The notes: generated by a model not told the origin, from the letters alone. Positions 9,250 through 19,456 are shown, counted from the stretch's first letter. The stretch: DNA of 64,000 nucleotides from Reticulitermes speratus (GCA_021186555.1 JAJKFL010000010.1:8290585-8354584), one strand, 5' to 3'. Numbers and translations are program-made.

Positions 9250-10556
9250 CAGGATGCGTCATAAAAGACTGACACATTTGTTTCCTTGGAATAGCACTCC
9301 TATTAGGCGGGAGGGCGAAGCGAGAACCGGTTTGTCGTGAAGGTCAGGCAAAGGAGTGTATCCAGGGTGACGGTAGTCAGATATGGAACGCTGGTGTGGA
9401 CTGCGCCGCGTGTATTGCGTTTTTCTTTGAAAGTAAATCAATAACAACTACGCAACGGCAGTTCAAAACGCGTTTGTGCGTAAAGTACCGAGCCGAAACA
9501 CAGTTCTTTCTTGGGTGGCTAGATATCGTGCATCAGGCTCAGTTTCAAACAAGAAACCGTCTGGACGTCCACGAACTGCGCCGGAAAATGTTGCTCTTTT
9601 GCATGAGTGTGTGGGCCGGAGCCCCCAAGACGCTCTGTTAAAAATCGTGCTCATTCTCTCGGTTGGGCAGAGTCCAGTGTACGGCGGATGCATCATGGAT
9701 TGAACTTCCATCCCCATAACATAGCGGTTACCCAGGAGTCAAGTGCAGTGGATAAAAAGAGCCGTGTAATCTTTTCCAGACTGTTTCTTGAACTTAAACA
9801 AATCCAGAAGTCACCAGAATTATGTTCATGAGTGACGAACCACATTTTCACTTTAAAGGGGATGTTAATTGACAGGACTTTCATTACTGGGCCGCTAATA
9901 ATCTGGGACAGATTCATCAGAAACCACTTCATTCGCCCAAAGTAACAGTTTGGTGTGCTGTTTCACAGTTCACCGTTGTGGGTCCGCACTTTTTTGAAAA
10001 TGAGAATCTTGAAGCGGTAACAATAACTGCTGATCGCTGCACAAACATGCTACACAATCTCCGGCCACAATTCAGGAAATGGAAAACTCGGAGGAACTCT
10101 GGCTTCCACAAGACGGAGCTACATGGTACACCGCCAGATAGTATGGCTACCTTGCGTGAAATGTTTCCCGGCCGGCTAATATCCCGGTTCGGCGACGTTC
10201 CCTGGCCACCTCGCTCCCCAGGTCTTTCAGCCAATGATTTCTTTCTATGGGGTTATCTGAAGAGTCAGTGTTTGTTGACAGACCCTGAAACATTGCTGTA
10301 TTGAGGTGAGAATCCATCAAGAAATGGAGAAAATTACGCCACAACTGCTGGGTAGAATCATGGGAGGTTTCGAACGCCGTGTGGAACAATGTATTGAGAG
10401 GAGAGGAGGACATTTACTTGAAACAATTTTCAAGTCATGAGGTATCTAAAGAAATCTCCTGTGTGCTTTGAGAAGTGTAATAATGTTTATCTGTATTTAG
10501 TATAATAAATGGGCCATTGTGATTTGAAATGCGTCAGTCATTTATGACGGATCCTG
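9250..10556 (+). mobile_element. Tc1/mariner-superfamily transposon, near full length
   Basis: The terminal inverted repeats match over about 30 bp. Left: CAGGATGCGTCATAAAAGAC. Right, reverse-complemented: CAGGATCCGTCATAAATGAC. TA dinucleotides at 9248-9249 and 10557-10558 are the expected target duplication. At 1307 bp it has the usual length of a complete mariner. The transposase inside is broken, so this copy is non-autonomous, but its ends are well kept. Confidence 0.9.
9383..10440 (+). pseudogene. Broken mariner-type transposase
   Basis: Begins at ATG 9383 (MERW) and ends at TGA 10438-10440, but the frame is shifted several times. Pieces in order: a helix-turn-helix part (FFESKSITTTQRQFKTR, VPSRNTVLSWVARYRASGSV, KKPSGRPRTAPENVALL), the WAESSVRRMHHGLNFHP region, then catalytic motifs. 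The first acidic residue is in FMSDEPHFHF (about 9823-9850) and the second in QDGAT (about 10112). The third would lie in PPRSPDLSANDFFLWGYLKS, where this copy reads glycine in place of the expected aspartate. The C-terminus is EKITPQLLGRIMGGFERRVE followed by a short tail. Even with an intact frame this copy would lack one catalytic residue. Confidence 0.85.
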
Positions 10557-10616
10557 TAAAATGTGGCGTTTTGGCACGTGGCTTAATGCAGCTTAATTTG
10601 TGACAGGTAGGCCTGT

Positions 10617-10715
10617 GCGTGCCGAGCACTGTGGCTGTGTTGCCTGAGGCCTGTGGTGTGTGTTGCCTGAGGCCTGTGGCTGTGTTGCTTGAGGCCTGTG
10701 GTGTGTGTTGCCGCC
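10617..10715. repeat. Short tandem repeat, about 45-bp unit, two copies
   Basis: TGTGGCTGTGTTGCCTGAGG followed by CCTGTGGTGTGTGTTGCCTG occurs twice in tandem with small differences. Confidence 0.7.
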
Positions 10716-10972
10716 CCGACACTGGCATCACTGTGTCGAATCTCATTCGGGGATAAATGTACATGTATTTTCTGTTTGTGTTGTCTGTGTAGGTAGAGAG
10801 GCCTAGCGACTGGCCGATCTCCCATCCAAGGATTGCTACCGTAGGTCTGTAAATAAAGATCCTCTTTCTTTGGCGTTTTGGTACGTTTTGGTTCCATAAC
10901 CTCCCCGATTCCCCCTCCAATCTTCTCTATTCCTTCCTGGGAATTCAGGGGAGTGATCTTGGGAGACATTTC

Positions 10973-11289
10973 TTGGGCCCTGTAAAGTTCCTTTCAAAGT
11001 TCAAGGGAAGTGGATTTCTGCTACAAAGCACAACAATGTACCCCGTTGCAGTACATGGGGTACGTACGTGCACAGGGGTACACAAAGCCCGGGCGACTAC
11101 ATTTTGTACGGTGGTGCCTGATATTTGTGTGTCCTCAGTGTGGAACTTGCTTCACCCGTCTGGCGCCAAGAACCTTGAGATGGCTGTTAAATTTTTGGGA
11201 AATGTGTGTACCCCTGGTTATGCGGATCTGATTGACACTTCTATCGCCGTTAATCGCCCTGTGCATATCACACTGCACATCATAAACTT
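10973..11289 (+). repeat. Dispersed repeat E, copy 2
   Basis: Related to 142-378. It carries ACATTTTGTACGGTGGTGCC, a conceptual CTVVPDICVSSVWNLLHPSG stretch and GTGTGTACCCCTGGTTATG. A SINE A copy lies at its right end. Confidence 0.5.
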
Positions 11290-11301
11290 ATTTCGCCCTT
11301 T

Positions 11302-11663
11302 TAGTTTAGTTTCCTCCTGTCGCTCCTTGCGGAGCATAGGGCCTCTTTTCAGAGGTTTCTTGGTCTGGAGGTGTGCATACTGTAGTGAGTGACCAGTCCA
11401 CTGACTGCACAAGTTCTACTCATCCTGATGTGACTGATGTGGCCGCTGAATTTTGCTTACGAAACATCTCTATTCATGCTCGTAAGGTTCTTTCACATGC
11501 CGTAAATCTACGACATGGGACCGACGGCTTTACTTCCCCTCCGAAGGAAGTTGTGCTACGGATTTTTATCATCCTTAAAAATCCATCGACCTCGGCCGGG
11601 ATTGAACCCGCGAACCTTGGGTCCAGTGGCGAGCACGCTAACCACTAGTCCACCGAGGACGAC
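11302..11663 (-). mobile_element. SINE family A copy, antisense, internally deleted
   Basis: The antisense head ends at the plus-strand GGTTAGCGTGC complement near 11650. The diverged tail has lost roughly 45 bp relative to the copy at 38891. A 12-bp target duplication ATTTCGCCCTTT flanks it at 11290-11301 and 11664-11675. Confidence 0.75.
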
Positions 11664-11717
11664 ATTTCGCCCTTTACTTTGTCTAATTTTTATGATATCG
11701 AAAAATGTCACGCCTGT

Positions 11718-11891
11718 GCGTTGATTTCAGGCTTCCGCCGCGATGTAGATGACATCTGCTCTCTTCTGGAATATTACGCAGCGTAGAGTGGTAATTCTGC
11801 ACCGACGTTTCGGGACAGTCGTTCCCATCTTCAAGGGTCAAGAAGTCCAAGACACGCTGCGTAATATCCCAGAAGAGCGCAGATCTCAATA
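11718..11891. mobile_element. Fold-back MITE (family F) with 10-bp target duplication
   Basis: The head GATTTCAGGCTTCCGCCGCG is followed by inverted arms (ATATTACGCAGCGTAGAGTG against CACGCTGCGTAATATCCCAG). TCACGCCTGT flanks the element at 11708-11717 and 11892-11901. Confidence 0.8.
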
Positions 11892-11965
11892 TCACGCCTG
11901 TTTTAACTTACAACTAAGGCTACAGACACACACTCATAATAGGCTATTTAATACTTATATCTCTT

Positions 11966-12320
11966 CCACGACAGCAGTGGTTACACGAACGCGCCTCAGT
12001 GTTACATTATACATGCATTGCCTGTCTTGTTAAGTTCTGAAACAGTCCTTCAGACTCTCTTAACCGCATTAGAACAGGGGTGGCACCAGTAAAAACTAAT
12101 ATGGTGAAATGGGGCAAAACAGACGCTGGCGATCTATATTGTGGCTGTGGAGAGGTACGAGATATGGAGCATCTCCTGTCATGCAAGGACTGCCCCCACC
12201 AATGCACCCTCGAGGATTTATGGCTTGCAAATAAAAAAGGAATTGACGTAGCCCAATATTGGGCAAAAAATCTTTAATTTAATGGTCCGGACACGATAAA
12301 GTTAAGTAAAGTAAGCAAGA
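11966..12320 (+). mobile_element. LINE 3'-end fragment with one unexpanded copy of the 45-bp monomer region
   Basis: 12034-12277 encodes a LINE C-terminus with a cysteine/histidine cluster: RTGVAPVKTNMVKWGKTDAG, then DLYCGCGEVRDMEHLLSCKD and a tail ending YWAKNL and a stop. A short 3' UTR, GTCCGGACACGATAAAG, ends in TAAAG-like repeats. Just upstream, 11970-12030 resembles 15650-15715, the sequence from which the 45-bp minisatellite appears to have grown (shared CAGTGGTTAC, AACGCGCC and CATTGCCTGTC). Confidence 0.65.
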
Positions 12321-12492
12321 CTCTCGTCAACATCTTTTGTCAAACACGTGTAAGTTCTACTTGTCACTTGTTTGCTCTGTTATTTTAGACTGTGTGGAAG
12401 GTGGTTATATGAATGTGTCCTTCTGTGACTGGTGATATTTACGTAATGATTGTGTTTACGTGTCGTTTTGGGTTTAACATTTCTTGTTAATA

Positions 12493-13121
12493 CAGACACT
12501 CCCCGACTCACGCAGTGGTTACGGTTGCGGAAGATCCCGCGCATGTCTGATCTGAGTGTGCGTATGGTGCACATAAGGGAGTCAGCTGAAATCGAAACTC
12601 CCAGCACCCTGGAACCTGATCGGCCGCGGCATGTCCGCCCCGCTGCCTGTGTTATCGCCCAGCAGTATCCTTCCGCCACTTTCGTCTCATTGCGCTTTCA
12701 CTCCCGCAAGGAGAAATTCGGCGCACGTTAAAAAAAATATTTGTTTCAGTTTTTTTTACTGTTTTAAAAACGGCACGCGGTGACGCAGTTGGTTGACGCA
12801 CTGCGCTACAACCTGGAAGGTCGCGGGTTCGATTCCCGATGGTGTAATTGGAATTTTTCTTTGGCATAATCCTTCCGGCCACACTATGGCCCTGGGGTCA
12901 ACTCAGCCTCTAATAGAAATGAGTACGAGGAATATTTCCTGGGCGTTAAAGGCGGCCGGTGCGGACAACCTTACCACCTTCATGTGCCGATTGTGTTGAG
13001 ACCTGGGAACCTCAACCTACTGGAGCCGTCAGGGCGTGTCCGGGCCTGTAATGGGATTGCTTTCCCATTATAGTGTTTTAGAATGTAACGCTCTTAAATA
13101 GCTTAAGTCGGGGAGTGTCTG
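12493..13121. mobile_element. pogo/Tc1-like MITE interrupted by SINE D
   Basis: The terminal inverted repeats CAGACACTCCCCGACT match at both ends and TA flanks each end (12491-12492, 13122-13123). Without the nested SINE the element is about 325 bp and has no transposase. CAG-starting ends with TA duplications are typical of pogo/Tigger MITEs. Confidence 0.85.
12770..13073 (+). mobile_element. tRNA-headed SINE (family D), nested
   Basis: The head has GGTGACGCAGTTGGTTGACG (A box) and GTCGCGGGTTCGATTCCCGA (B box). The body includes CCTTCCGGCCACACTATGGC and GGCGGCCGGTGCGGACAACC. Probable target duplication: TGTTTTAAAA (12760-12769) against TGTTTTAGAA (13074-13083). Second copy at 14391-14700. 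Confidence 0.85.
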
Positions 13122-13129
13122 TATATATG

Positions 13130-13590
13130 TGGGTCGTACTTTGAAAGGTTTGTGGCTAGTATACCAGCCTGGTATTCGTACTGAGAATAGGGTAGAAGAA
13201 ACGTGTATATACTGCAGTTACCGACGTTTCGGAGGAGCTTGTTGCCTCCATCTGCATGGTGGTCCAAGAGTCTTCTGTAAAAACATAATCACCTTCTTCT
13301 ACTGCTCTTGGGCCCGTTTTCGGGCTATGGTCTCTCCGTTGCTGGGGTTTTGAGACAGTTGAGTTTTAACGAGATGAGGATGGCAGCCTCAGACCCAACT
13401 CCAACCTGGAGGGACAGTGTACCCCCGTTTGTCCGGCATGCGTGGCCCTACCAGCAGCTAGGCTGTCGCCGGCATAGGAAAACAGCATGTCACGTATACG
13501 TAAATGAAACTGCAAACCGCGTGTAAATGTTTTGCGTGGTTGTAGATTACAAACATTAGCATGCTTATAAGATCTCAAGACAAGTAATTC
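13130..13590. other. Repeat debris with a degenerate hammerhead-like box
   Basis: Around 13225-13260 the minus strand reads GCAGATGGAGG, a loop, then CCTCCGAAACGTC. This is a strong hairpin followed by GAAAC and a GTC triplet, but the CUGANGA box is degraded. A related string occurs at 45428-45465. The remainder has no recognised gene. Confidence 0.35.
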
Positions 13591-13595
13591 GCGCT

Positions 13596-14390
13596 GTGAA
13601 ATATGCAGATGACCTTGTGCTACTGGCTAGGGAAGAAAAGGTACTACAGGGCATGGTTGATAGACTAATTGAATTTGGAAGACGCTATGGAATGGAAATT
13701 AATGTGGAAAAAACTAAGGTAATGAGAATCTCAAGGCAGCCATCCCCAATGAAAATTATGATAGAGCAAAAACAATTGGAGAATGTGGAGTATTTCAATT
13801 ATTTGGGCAGCATGATAACAAGTGATGCAAGGTGTACACGTGAAATTAAATCCAGAATTGCCATGGCTAAAGCAGCATTCAACAAGAAGAAGATTCTTTT
13901 CACCAGCAAACTGGACTTAAATTTAAGGAAGAAACTAGTAAAGTGCTACATTTGGAGCATAGCTTTTTATGGTGCTAAAAACGTGGACACTTCGGAAAGT
14001 AGATCAGAAGTATCTGGAAAGTTGTGAAATGTGGTGCTGGAGAAGAATGGAGAAGATCAGTTGGACCGATCGTGTGAGAAATGAAGAAGTATTACACAGA
14101 GTCAAGGAGGAGAGGAATATCGTACATACAATAAAAAGAAGAAAGGCTAACTGGATTGGTCACATCTTGCGTAGAAACTGCCTTCTGAAACACGTGATTG
14201 AAGGAAAGTTAGAGGGAAGGATAGAAATGACGGGAAGACAAGGGAGAAGACGTAAGCAACTATTGGATGACCTTAAGGAAAAGAGAAGATACTGGAAATT
14301 GAAAGAGGAAGCACTAGATCGCACTGTGTGGAGAACTCGCTTTGGAAGAGGCTACGGACCTGTCGTAAGACAGACTCAGAATTTTGGGGC
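13596..14390 (+). mobile_element. LINE ORF2 C-terminal half, 3' end cut by SINE D
   Basis: Starts at the reverse-transcriptase catalytic box (YADDLVLLAREEKV) and continues through MEINVEKTKVMRIS and FNYLGSMITSD. It then runs through WTLRKVDQKYLESCEMWCWR, KRRKANWIGHILRRNCLLKH and GRQGRRRKQLLDDLKEK. There is one frame change near 13990. The endonuclease and N-terminal reverse transcriptase are missing, a normal 5' truncation. The related antisense fragment at 17255-17560 keeps a 3' end that is lost here because a SINE D sits at 14391. Confidence 0.85.
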
Positions 14391-14700
14391 ACGCGGTGGC
14401 GCAGTTGGTTGAGGCACTGCGCTACAAGCGGGAAGGTCGCGGGTTCGATTCCCGATGGTGTCATTGGAATTTTTCATTGTCATAATCCTTCCGGCCGCAC
14501 TATGGCCCTGGGGTCGACTTAGCCTCTAACAGAAATGAGTACCAGGAATATTTCCTGGGGGTAAAGGCGGCCGGTGCGTAGGGCTGACAACCTTACCACC
14601 TTCATGTGCCGATTGTCTAGAGATCTGGGAGCCTCAACCTCCTGGAACCCTAAGGGCCTGTCCAGGCTTGTAATGGGATTGCTTTTACCTAGTAATGGTA
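14391..14700 (+). mobile_element. SINE family D copy
   Basis: Same head (GGTGGCGCAGTTGGTTGAGG, then GTCGCGGGTTCGATTCCCGA) and body as the copy at 12770-13073. It is placed directly at the 3' end of the LINE fragment. Confidence 0.85.
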
Positions 14701-14984
14701 ACGTGAAAGTGTTTGGCCTATTTAGAAGTACCGGAGCATTGTTAGTTTTGCTGTTAGCATGCATGAGTTTGAGTTCAGGTCCATTTCTTTCCCTTGGAAG
14801 AACATTTGGATCGTAAAGACCGTGATTGTATTTTCGTAGTTGTCATGGTAACGCATCGTGTTCAGAAGGTCGGAGAAATGAGGGTGTGGCACAGGAACGT
14901 AGTTACGGTAATGTAAGTAGCCACTGCGAACAATAAAAACTCGTTTAGAGTTCTCAGGTTTTGGCAGCAGTTGGATCTTCAAGA

Positions 14985-15171
14985 GTGGGATGGGGAGCAT
15001 GGACTGGATTGATATGGCTCAGGATAGGGACAGGTGGCGGGCTGTTGTGAATGCGGTAATGAACCTGCAGGTTCCACAATATGCGAGGAATTTCTTGACT
15101 AGCTGACGACCTGTTAGCTTCTCAAGAAGGACTGTGCTCCATGGAGTTAGTTAGTTAGTTAGTTAGTACCC
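14985..15171 (+). mobile_element. LINE 3' end with (TTAG)n tail
   Basis: Encodes the end of a LINE protein ([11 protein letters not shown]-like, then [19 protein letters not shown]-type wording). The untranslated GACCTGTTAGCTTCTCAAGA and CTCCATGGAG follow, then TTAG repeats. The same end occurs at 23524-23877, 49418-49565 and (decayed) 59940-60525. Confidence 0.75.
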
Positions 15172-15680
15172 GATGATTCCGTTATTCTGAGCAGTGGCGG
15201 TTCGTGGGACTTATGGTAGGGCTGGAGCTAGGGCTGTTATATGATTAATGACAAGGGCTTAATAGAGTGTTTTCTTTCATCACACACGCGGCACAAAGTT
15301 AGAAGCAGTTTTTAGGCGCTTTTGCATGGTCGCGAAAAGCGGCTATTAGCTTCGTCATGTCCGTCCGTCCGTCTGTTTGCATATTTCATTGCGGGTGCCA
15401 CTGGTCGGATTTCCGTGAAAACTTGATATCGGGGAACTTTATGAGAATCTGTCGATAAAATCCCAATTGGGTTAAAATCGGACAAATACCGGGCACTTTA
15501 CATGAAGACCTACGTACATTTTATTGTTGCTGTCAACATAAATTCGTCATAAAAGCATTGTTGTGCAACACTATTTTTATATTGTTGACACTGACATGTA
15601 GCTCAGCAATACACACAGTGCATTGTTGCGTTTACATTGCAACAGTGGTTACGCCAACGCGCCACAATGTTGCGTTATTC
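15172..15680. other. Leader of the minisatellite; hAT-like end
   Basis: A single hAT-like end (CAGTGGCGGTTCGTGGGA) lies at about 15195 with no partner seen. Next come a CCGT run (15359-15372) and a stretch ending GTTACGCCAACGCGCCACAA that leads into the 45-bp array. Confidence 0.4.
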
Positions 15681-17114
15681 GTAGGTACATTGCCTGTCGT
15701 GTTCTCATTATACGTAGTCACATTCGTAGGTACATTGCCTGTCGTGTTCTCATTATACGTAGTTACATTCGTAGGTACATTGCCTGTCGTGTTCTCATTA
15801 TACGTAGTTACATTCGTAGGTACATTGCCTGTCGTGTTCTCATTATACGTAGTTACATTCGTAGGTACATTGCCTGTCGTGTTCTCATTATACGTAGTTA
15901 CATTCGTAGGTACATTGCCTGTCGTGTTCTCATTATACGTAGTTACATTCGTAGGTACATTGCCTGTCGTGTTCTCATTATACGTAGTCACATTCGTAGG
16001 TACATTGCCTGTCGTGTTCTCATTATACGTAGTCACATTCGTAGGTACATTGCCTGTCGTGTTCTCATTATACGTAGTCACATTCGTAGGTACATTGCCT
16101 GTCGTGTTCTCATTATACGTAGTCACATTCGTAGGTACGTTGCCTGTCGTGTTCTCATTATACGTAGTCACATTCGTAGGTACATTGCCTGTCGTGTTCT
16201 CATTATACGTAGTCACATTCGTAGGTACATTGCCTGTCGTGTTCTCATTATACGTAGTTACATTCGTAGGTACATTGCCTGTCGTGTTCTCATTATACGT
16301 AGTCACATTCGTAGGTACATTGCCTGTCGTGTTCTCATTATACGTAGTCACATTCGTAGGTACATTGCCTGTCGTGTTCTCATTATACGTAGTTACATTC
16401 GTAGGTACATTGCCTGTCGTGTTCTCATTATACGTAGTCACATTCGTAGGTACATTGCCTGTCGTGTTCTCATTATACGTAGTCACATTCGTAGGTACAT
16501 TGCCTGTCGTGTTCTCATTATACGTAGTCACATTCGTAGGTACATTGCCTGTCGTGTTCTCATTATACGTAGTCACATTCGTAGGTACATTGCCTGTCGT
16601 GTTCTCATTATACGTAGTCACATTCGTAGGTACATTGCCTGTCGTGTTCTCATTATACGTAGTTACATTCGTAGGTACATTGCCTGTCGTGTTCTCATTA
16701 TACGTAGTCACATTCGTAGGTACATTGCCTGTCGTGTTCTCATTATACGTAGTCACATTCGTAGGTACATTGCCTGTCGTGTTCTCATTATACGTAGTTA
16801 CATTCGTAGGTACATTGCCTGTCGTGTTCTCATTATACGTAGTCACATTCGTAGGTACATTGCCTGTCGTGTTCTCATTATACGTAGTCACATTCGTAGG
16901 TACATTGCCTGTCGTGTTCTCATTATACGTAGTCACATTCGTAGGTACATTGCCTGTCGTGTTCTCTTTATACGTAGTCACATTCGTAGGTACATTGCCT
17001 GTCGTGTTCTCTTTATACGTAGTCACATTCGTAGGTACATTGCCTCGTGTTCTCATTATACGTAGTCACATTCGTAGGTACATTGCCTGTCTTGTTCTCA
17101 TTATACATAGTCAC
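15681..17114. repeat. 45-bp minisatellite, about 32 tandem copies
   Basis: The unit is GTAGGTACATTGCCTGTCGT, then GTTCTCATTATACGTAGT(C/T) and ACATTC. Copies are nearly identical. They vary mainly at one C/T site, with rare CATTAT to CTTTAT, one ACATT to ACGTT, and one copy short by 2 bp. Because 45 is divisible by three, three reading frames stay open over about 1.4 kb (two on plus, one on minus) with 15-residue peptide repeats. Nothing suggests these are translated. Confidence 0.95.
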
Positions 17115-17254
17115 CACATCGGAAAACGTTTCAAATAAAAGGAGTAGGTCGGAATGCAACGGCGTTTTAGCGACTGCGTTTTAAGTCATGTGTTGATTGT
17201 TTGTACTGGTCTTAAGAAAGTTGATGAAGTTCGATTTGAGCTGTATGTAACGTA

Positions 17255-17560
17255 TCACCACCACCACGACAGGTCCATCACGTCTTCCAGAGCGAGTTTT
17301 CTAGACAGTGCGATCTATGTCTTTCCTCTTTCAAGTTCCTGTCGTTTCCTTAAGGTCATCCAGTAGCTGCGTATGTCTTATTCCTCGTCTTCTCGACCCT
17401 CCTATCTTTCCTTCAATAACGTGTTTTAGAAGGCAGTTCCTTACGCAAGATGTGTCCAGTCCAGTTAGCCTTCTTTCGTTTGTATGTGGCATGTTCCTCT
17501 CCTACTTGACACTATGTAATACTGCTTCATTTTTTCACACGATCAGTCCAGCTCATCTAA
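17255..17560 (-). mobile_element. LINE fragment, same family as 13596-14390
   Basis: The minus strand encodes SWTDRV, then KRKKANWTGHILRKELPS and a glycine/arginine-rich tail corresponding to GRIEMTGRQGRRRKQLLDDL, ending near a GTGGTGGTGGTGATACG microsatellite. It is broken and short. Confidence 0.65.
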
Positions 17561-17599
17561 AAAGTTTCACGGTGGTTATAATTGACCAGGAACAATGAA

Positions 17600-18360
17600 A
17601 ATCCCAGGACATAGTACAATGTACAGCCACAGTCAGAAATGTTATGATGGAGAGAAACAGACTTCCCGGTATGCGTTTTGCGCTTCTAGCATATAACTTT
17701 TAAAACATATCGCAGTGGAAGGGGCAGTAGATCTTGCGTAACAATGATGTAAGTGGGTGGTTGTGACAGATGATCGCATACAGAGAGGAAGTGCCAACGT
17801 GTTACCGCGTTTTCTAAAAATACCACGACTTCACTTGCGATCCCATACATGAATACCGCACATCGCGATCTCCTAGCGGCGAGGAAATGGTGCTTCGTTA
17901 ACACTGCCCAGTTCTTGCTACGTGAGTGACCGGAACTTCAGGAAGAGGTAATCTGCAAGTGTTTTTGTTTTAATTAAGGGTCACGTTACTTATGCTGTCG
18001 ATACAACAACATCGGTGTTTGGTTAAAATGTAAGAACCTCGCATTTTCATGTAAGACATTTCGTAAGTTTTGCGAGAAAGGCATACTTGTGCACTCCCGA
18101 GACGACAACACGCATTCAGCTCACGTATTCTCTGCACAAAGTCTATGAAGTGAACGTGTAGGAGGAGGGGATGTCATCCATTCGCATGCTGAATCTCCGA
18201 AAGTACTGGACGGATTTAGATGAAATTTGGTATTGGGTTTACACTAAACATATTCGTTTTGGTTTGTATCAACCCAGTATAATTCTCAATTCACATGAAT
18301 CGCAAATCGAACGTTACCGATTTTCAGTGTAAGAAATAAAGGAGTTTATCACACAAACGG
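17600..18360. other. No recognisable gene
   Basis: Unique-looking sequence with one phrase, GTACTGGACGGATTTAGATG near 18200, of a kind often seen in insect dispersed repeats. No exon is supported. Confidence 0.35.
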
Positions 18361-18370
18361 TTGCTACCTG

Positions 18371-18443
18371 TGATTTCAGGCTTCCGCCGCGATGTTGATG
18401 TAATCTGTGGTCTTTTGGGTTATTACACGGCGTCGTGTGGTAA
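18371..18443 (+). mobile_element. Fold-back MITE (family F), single arm with 10-bp duplication
   Basis: A 73-bp single arm (TGATTTCAGGCTTCCGCCGC to GGCGTCGTGTGGTAA) is flanked by TTGCTACCTG at 18361-18370 and 18444-18453. A one-armed copy with a perfect duplication shows that a second arm is not required for the final product. Confidence 0.8.
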
Positions 18444-18562
18444 TTGCTACCTGATATCTCACTAACAGCAGCTTTCAGTTGAAGTAATATTTGGGTGAAT
18501 ATTTCAAATAATTTATGACAGTGCAATGTGATAGTGTGACGACGTTGCAGCAGTGTGTATCT

Positions 18563-19012
18563 ACAGGGTCATCAGAAAGTAAATACAAATTTTACTGGTC
18601 AAAAAATTTTAGGGTATAACCTTTAAAATGGTGCAATAATTGTACCAATATGGCATTACGTTTAGAAGATAGAGCCATTTAACATTATGTATTTACTTTC
18701 TAATTACGGTTGACAATCGTTTTCCTGTTAAGTGGATTGGGCGTGGTGGAACAACTGCATGACCTCCACGAAGTTTTGATCGCACTATATGTGATTTTTT
18801 TTTTCGTGGGGTTGGGCCAATGAGAAAATTTGCTGATGCAAGAAAAGAATGCTTATGAACTGGAACAACAAATTCAAAATATTTTGCTCCTATTCCTCTT
18901 GACTTCTTAAGGAAAAGTGTTGAGCCTGTGTCTTCCAGGTTGCAGAAGTTTGTGCAGAACGTGGAAGCCTATGTTGAAATCTGACGTTAAATGATGGTTT
19001 ATGGGCCTTAAA
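18563..19012 (+). mobile_element. Mariner-like remnant with transposase tail
   Basis: Starts TACAGGGTCATCAGAAAGTA, a mariner-like end. 18730-18890 reads WIGRGGTTA, then PPRS and CDFFFRG, then ADARKRMLMNWNNKF. This corresponds to the third catalytic motif and C-terminus of a mariner transposase (usual form PPRSPDLTxxDFFLWG). Most of the element is gone. Confidence 0.6.
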
Positions 19013-19040
19013 ATGGTGTTAGAATTGTAGCAATATAGCT

Positions 19041-19262
19041 TCAGCACTAAGAGGACTGAAACTGGCAAATGTCAAGGCTATCTGATTATGGCATTATTCA
19101 GCACTAAGAGGACTGAAACTGATAAGTGTCAAGGTTATCTGTCTGATTGTGACATTATCCAGCACTAAGAGGACTGAAACTGGCAAATGTCAAGGTTATC
19201 TGTCTGATTATGGCATTATTCAGCACTAAGAGGACTGAAACTGGCAAGTGTCAAGGTTATCT
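19041..19262. repeat. 61-bp tandem repeat, four copies
   Basis: The unit begins TCAGCACTAAGAGGACTGAA and ends TCTGATTATGGCATTAT. Copies start at 19041, 19098, 19159 and 19220. The first is 57 bp, the next two 61 bp. Confidence 0.9.
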
Positions 19263-19269
19263 ATATAGA

Positions 19270-19313
19270 TTCACTATATATTTGTTGGAGGCCTCCAACA
19301 AATATATAGTGAA
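19270..19313. repeat. Perfect 44-bp palindrome
   Basis: TTCACTATATATTTGTTGGA is followed by GG and then its exact reverse complement. It lies directly after the 61-bp tandem repeats. Confidence 0.9.
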
Positions 19314-19413
19314 AGCAGAATGACTGTTACAGATATCAATAACCAAGTACATCTAACGGCATTTTAAGAATTTTATATACCAATAATATAGCTGTTGTAA
19401 TTTCAACGAAAGA

Positions 19414-19456
19414 GCCCCTGAAGATGAGCCTTATATAGGCTAGAAACATGTTGGGC
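19414..19456 (+). ncRNA. Hammerhead-like ribozyme motif 3
   Basis: GCCC, CTGAAGA, TG, stem II AGCC TTATATA GGCT, A, GAAA, stem III AC..GT, T17, GGGC. Stem I is GCCC/GGGC. The stem II loop differs from the other copies. Confidence 0.5.

Noticed and set aside
15681-17114. CRISPR-like array
   Set aside because: Units are contiguous with no unique spacers, and the sequence is clearly eukaryotic.
15558-17138. Three long open frames (474-526 codons) through the minisatellite as candidate repetitive proteins
   Set aside because: The 45-bp period is divisible by three, so frames without a stop in one unit stay open throughout. Both strands are open, there is no splice or start context, and the C/T variation ignores codon position.
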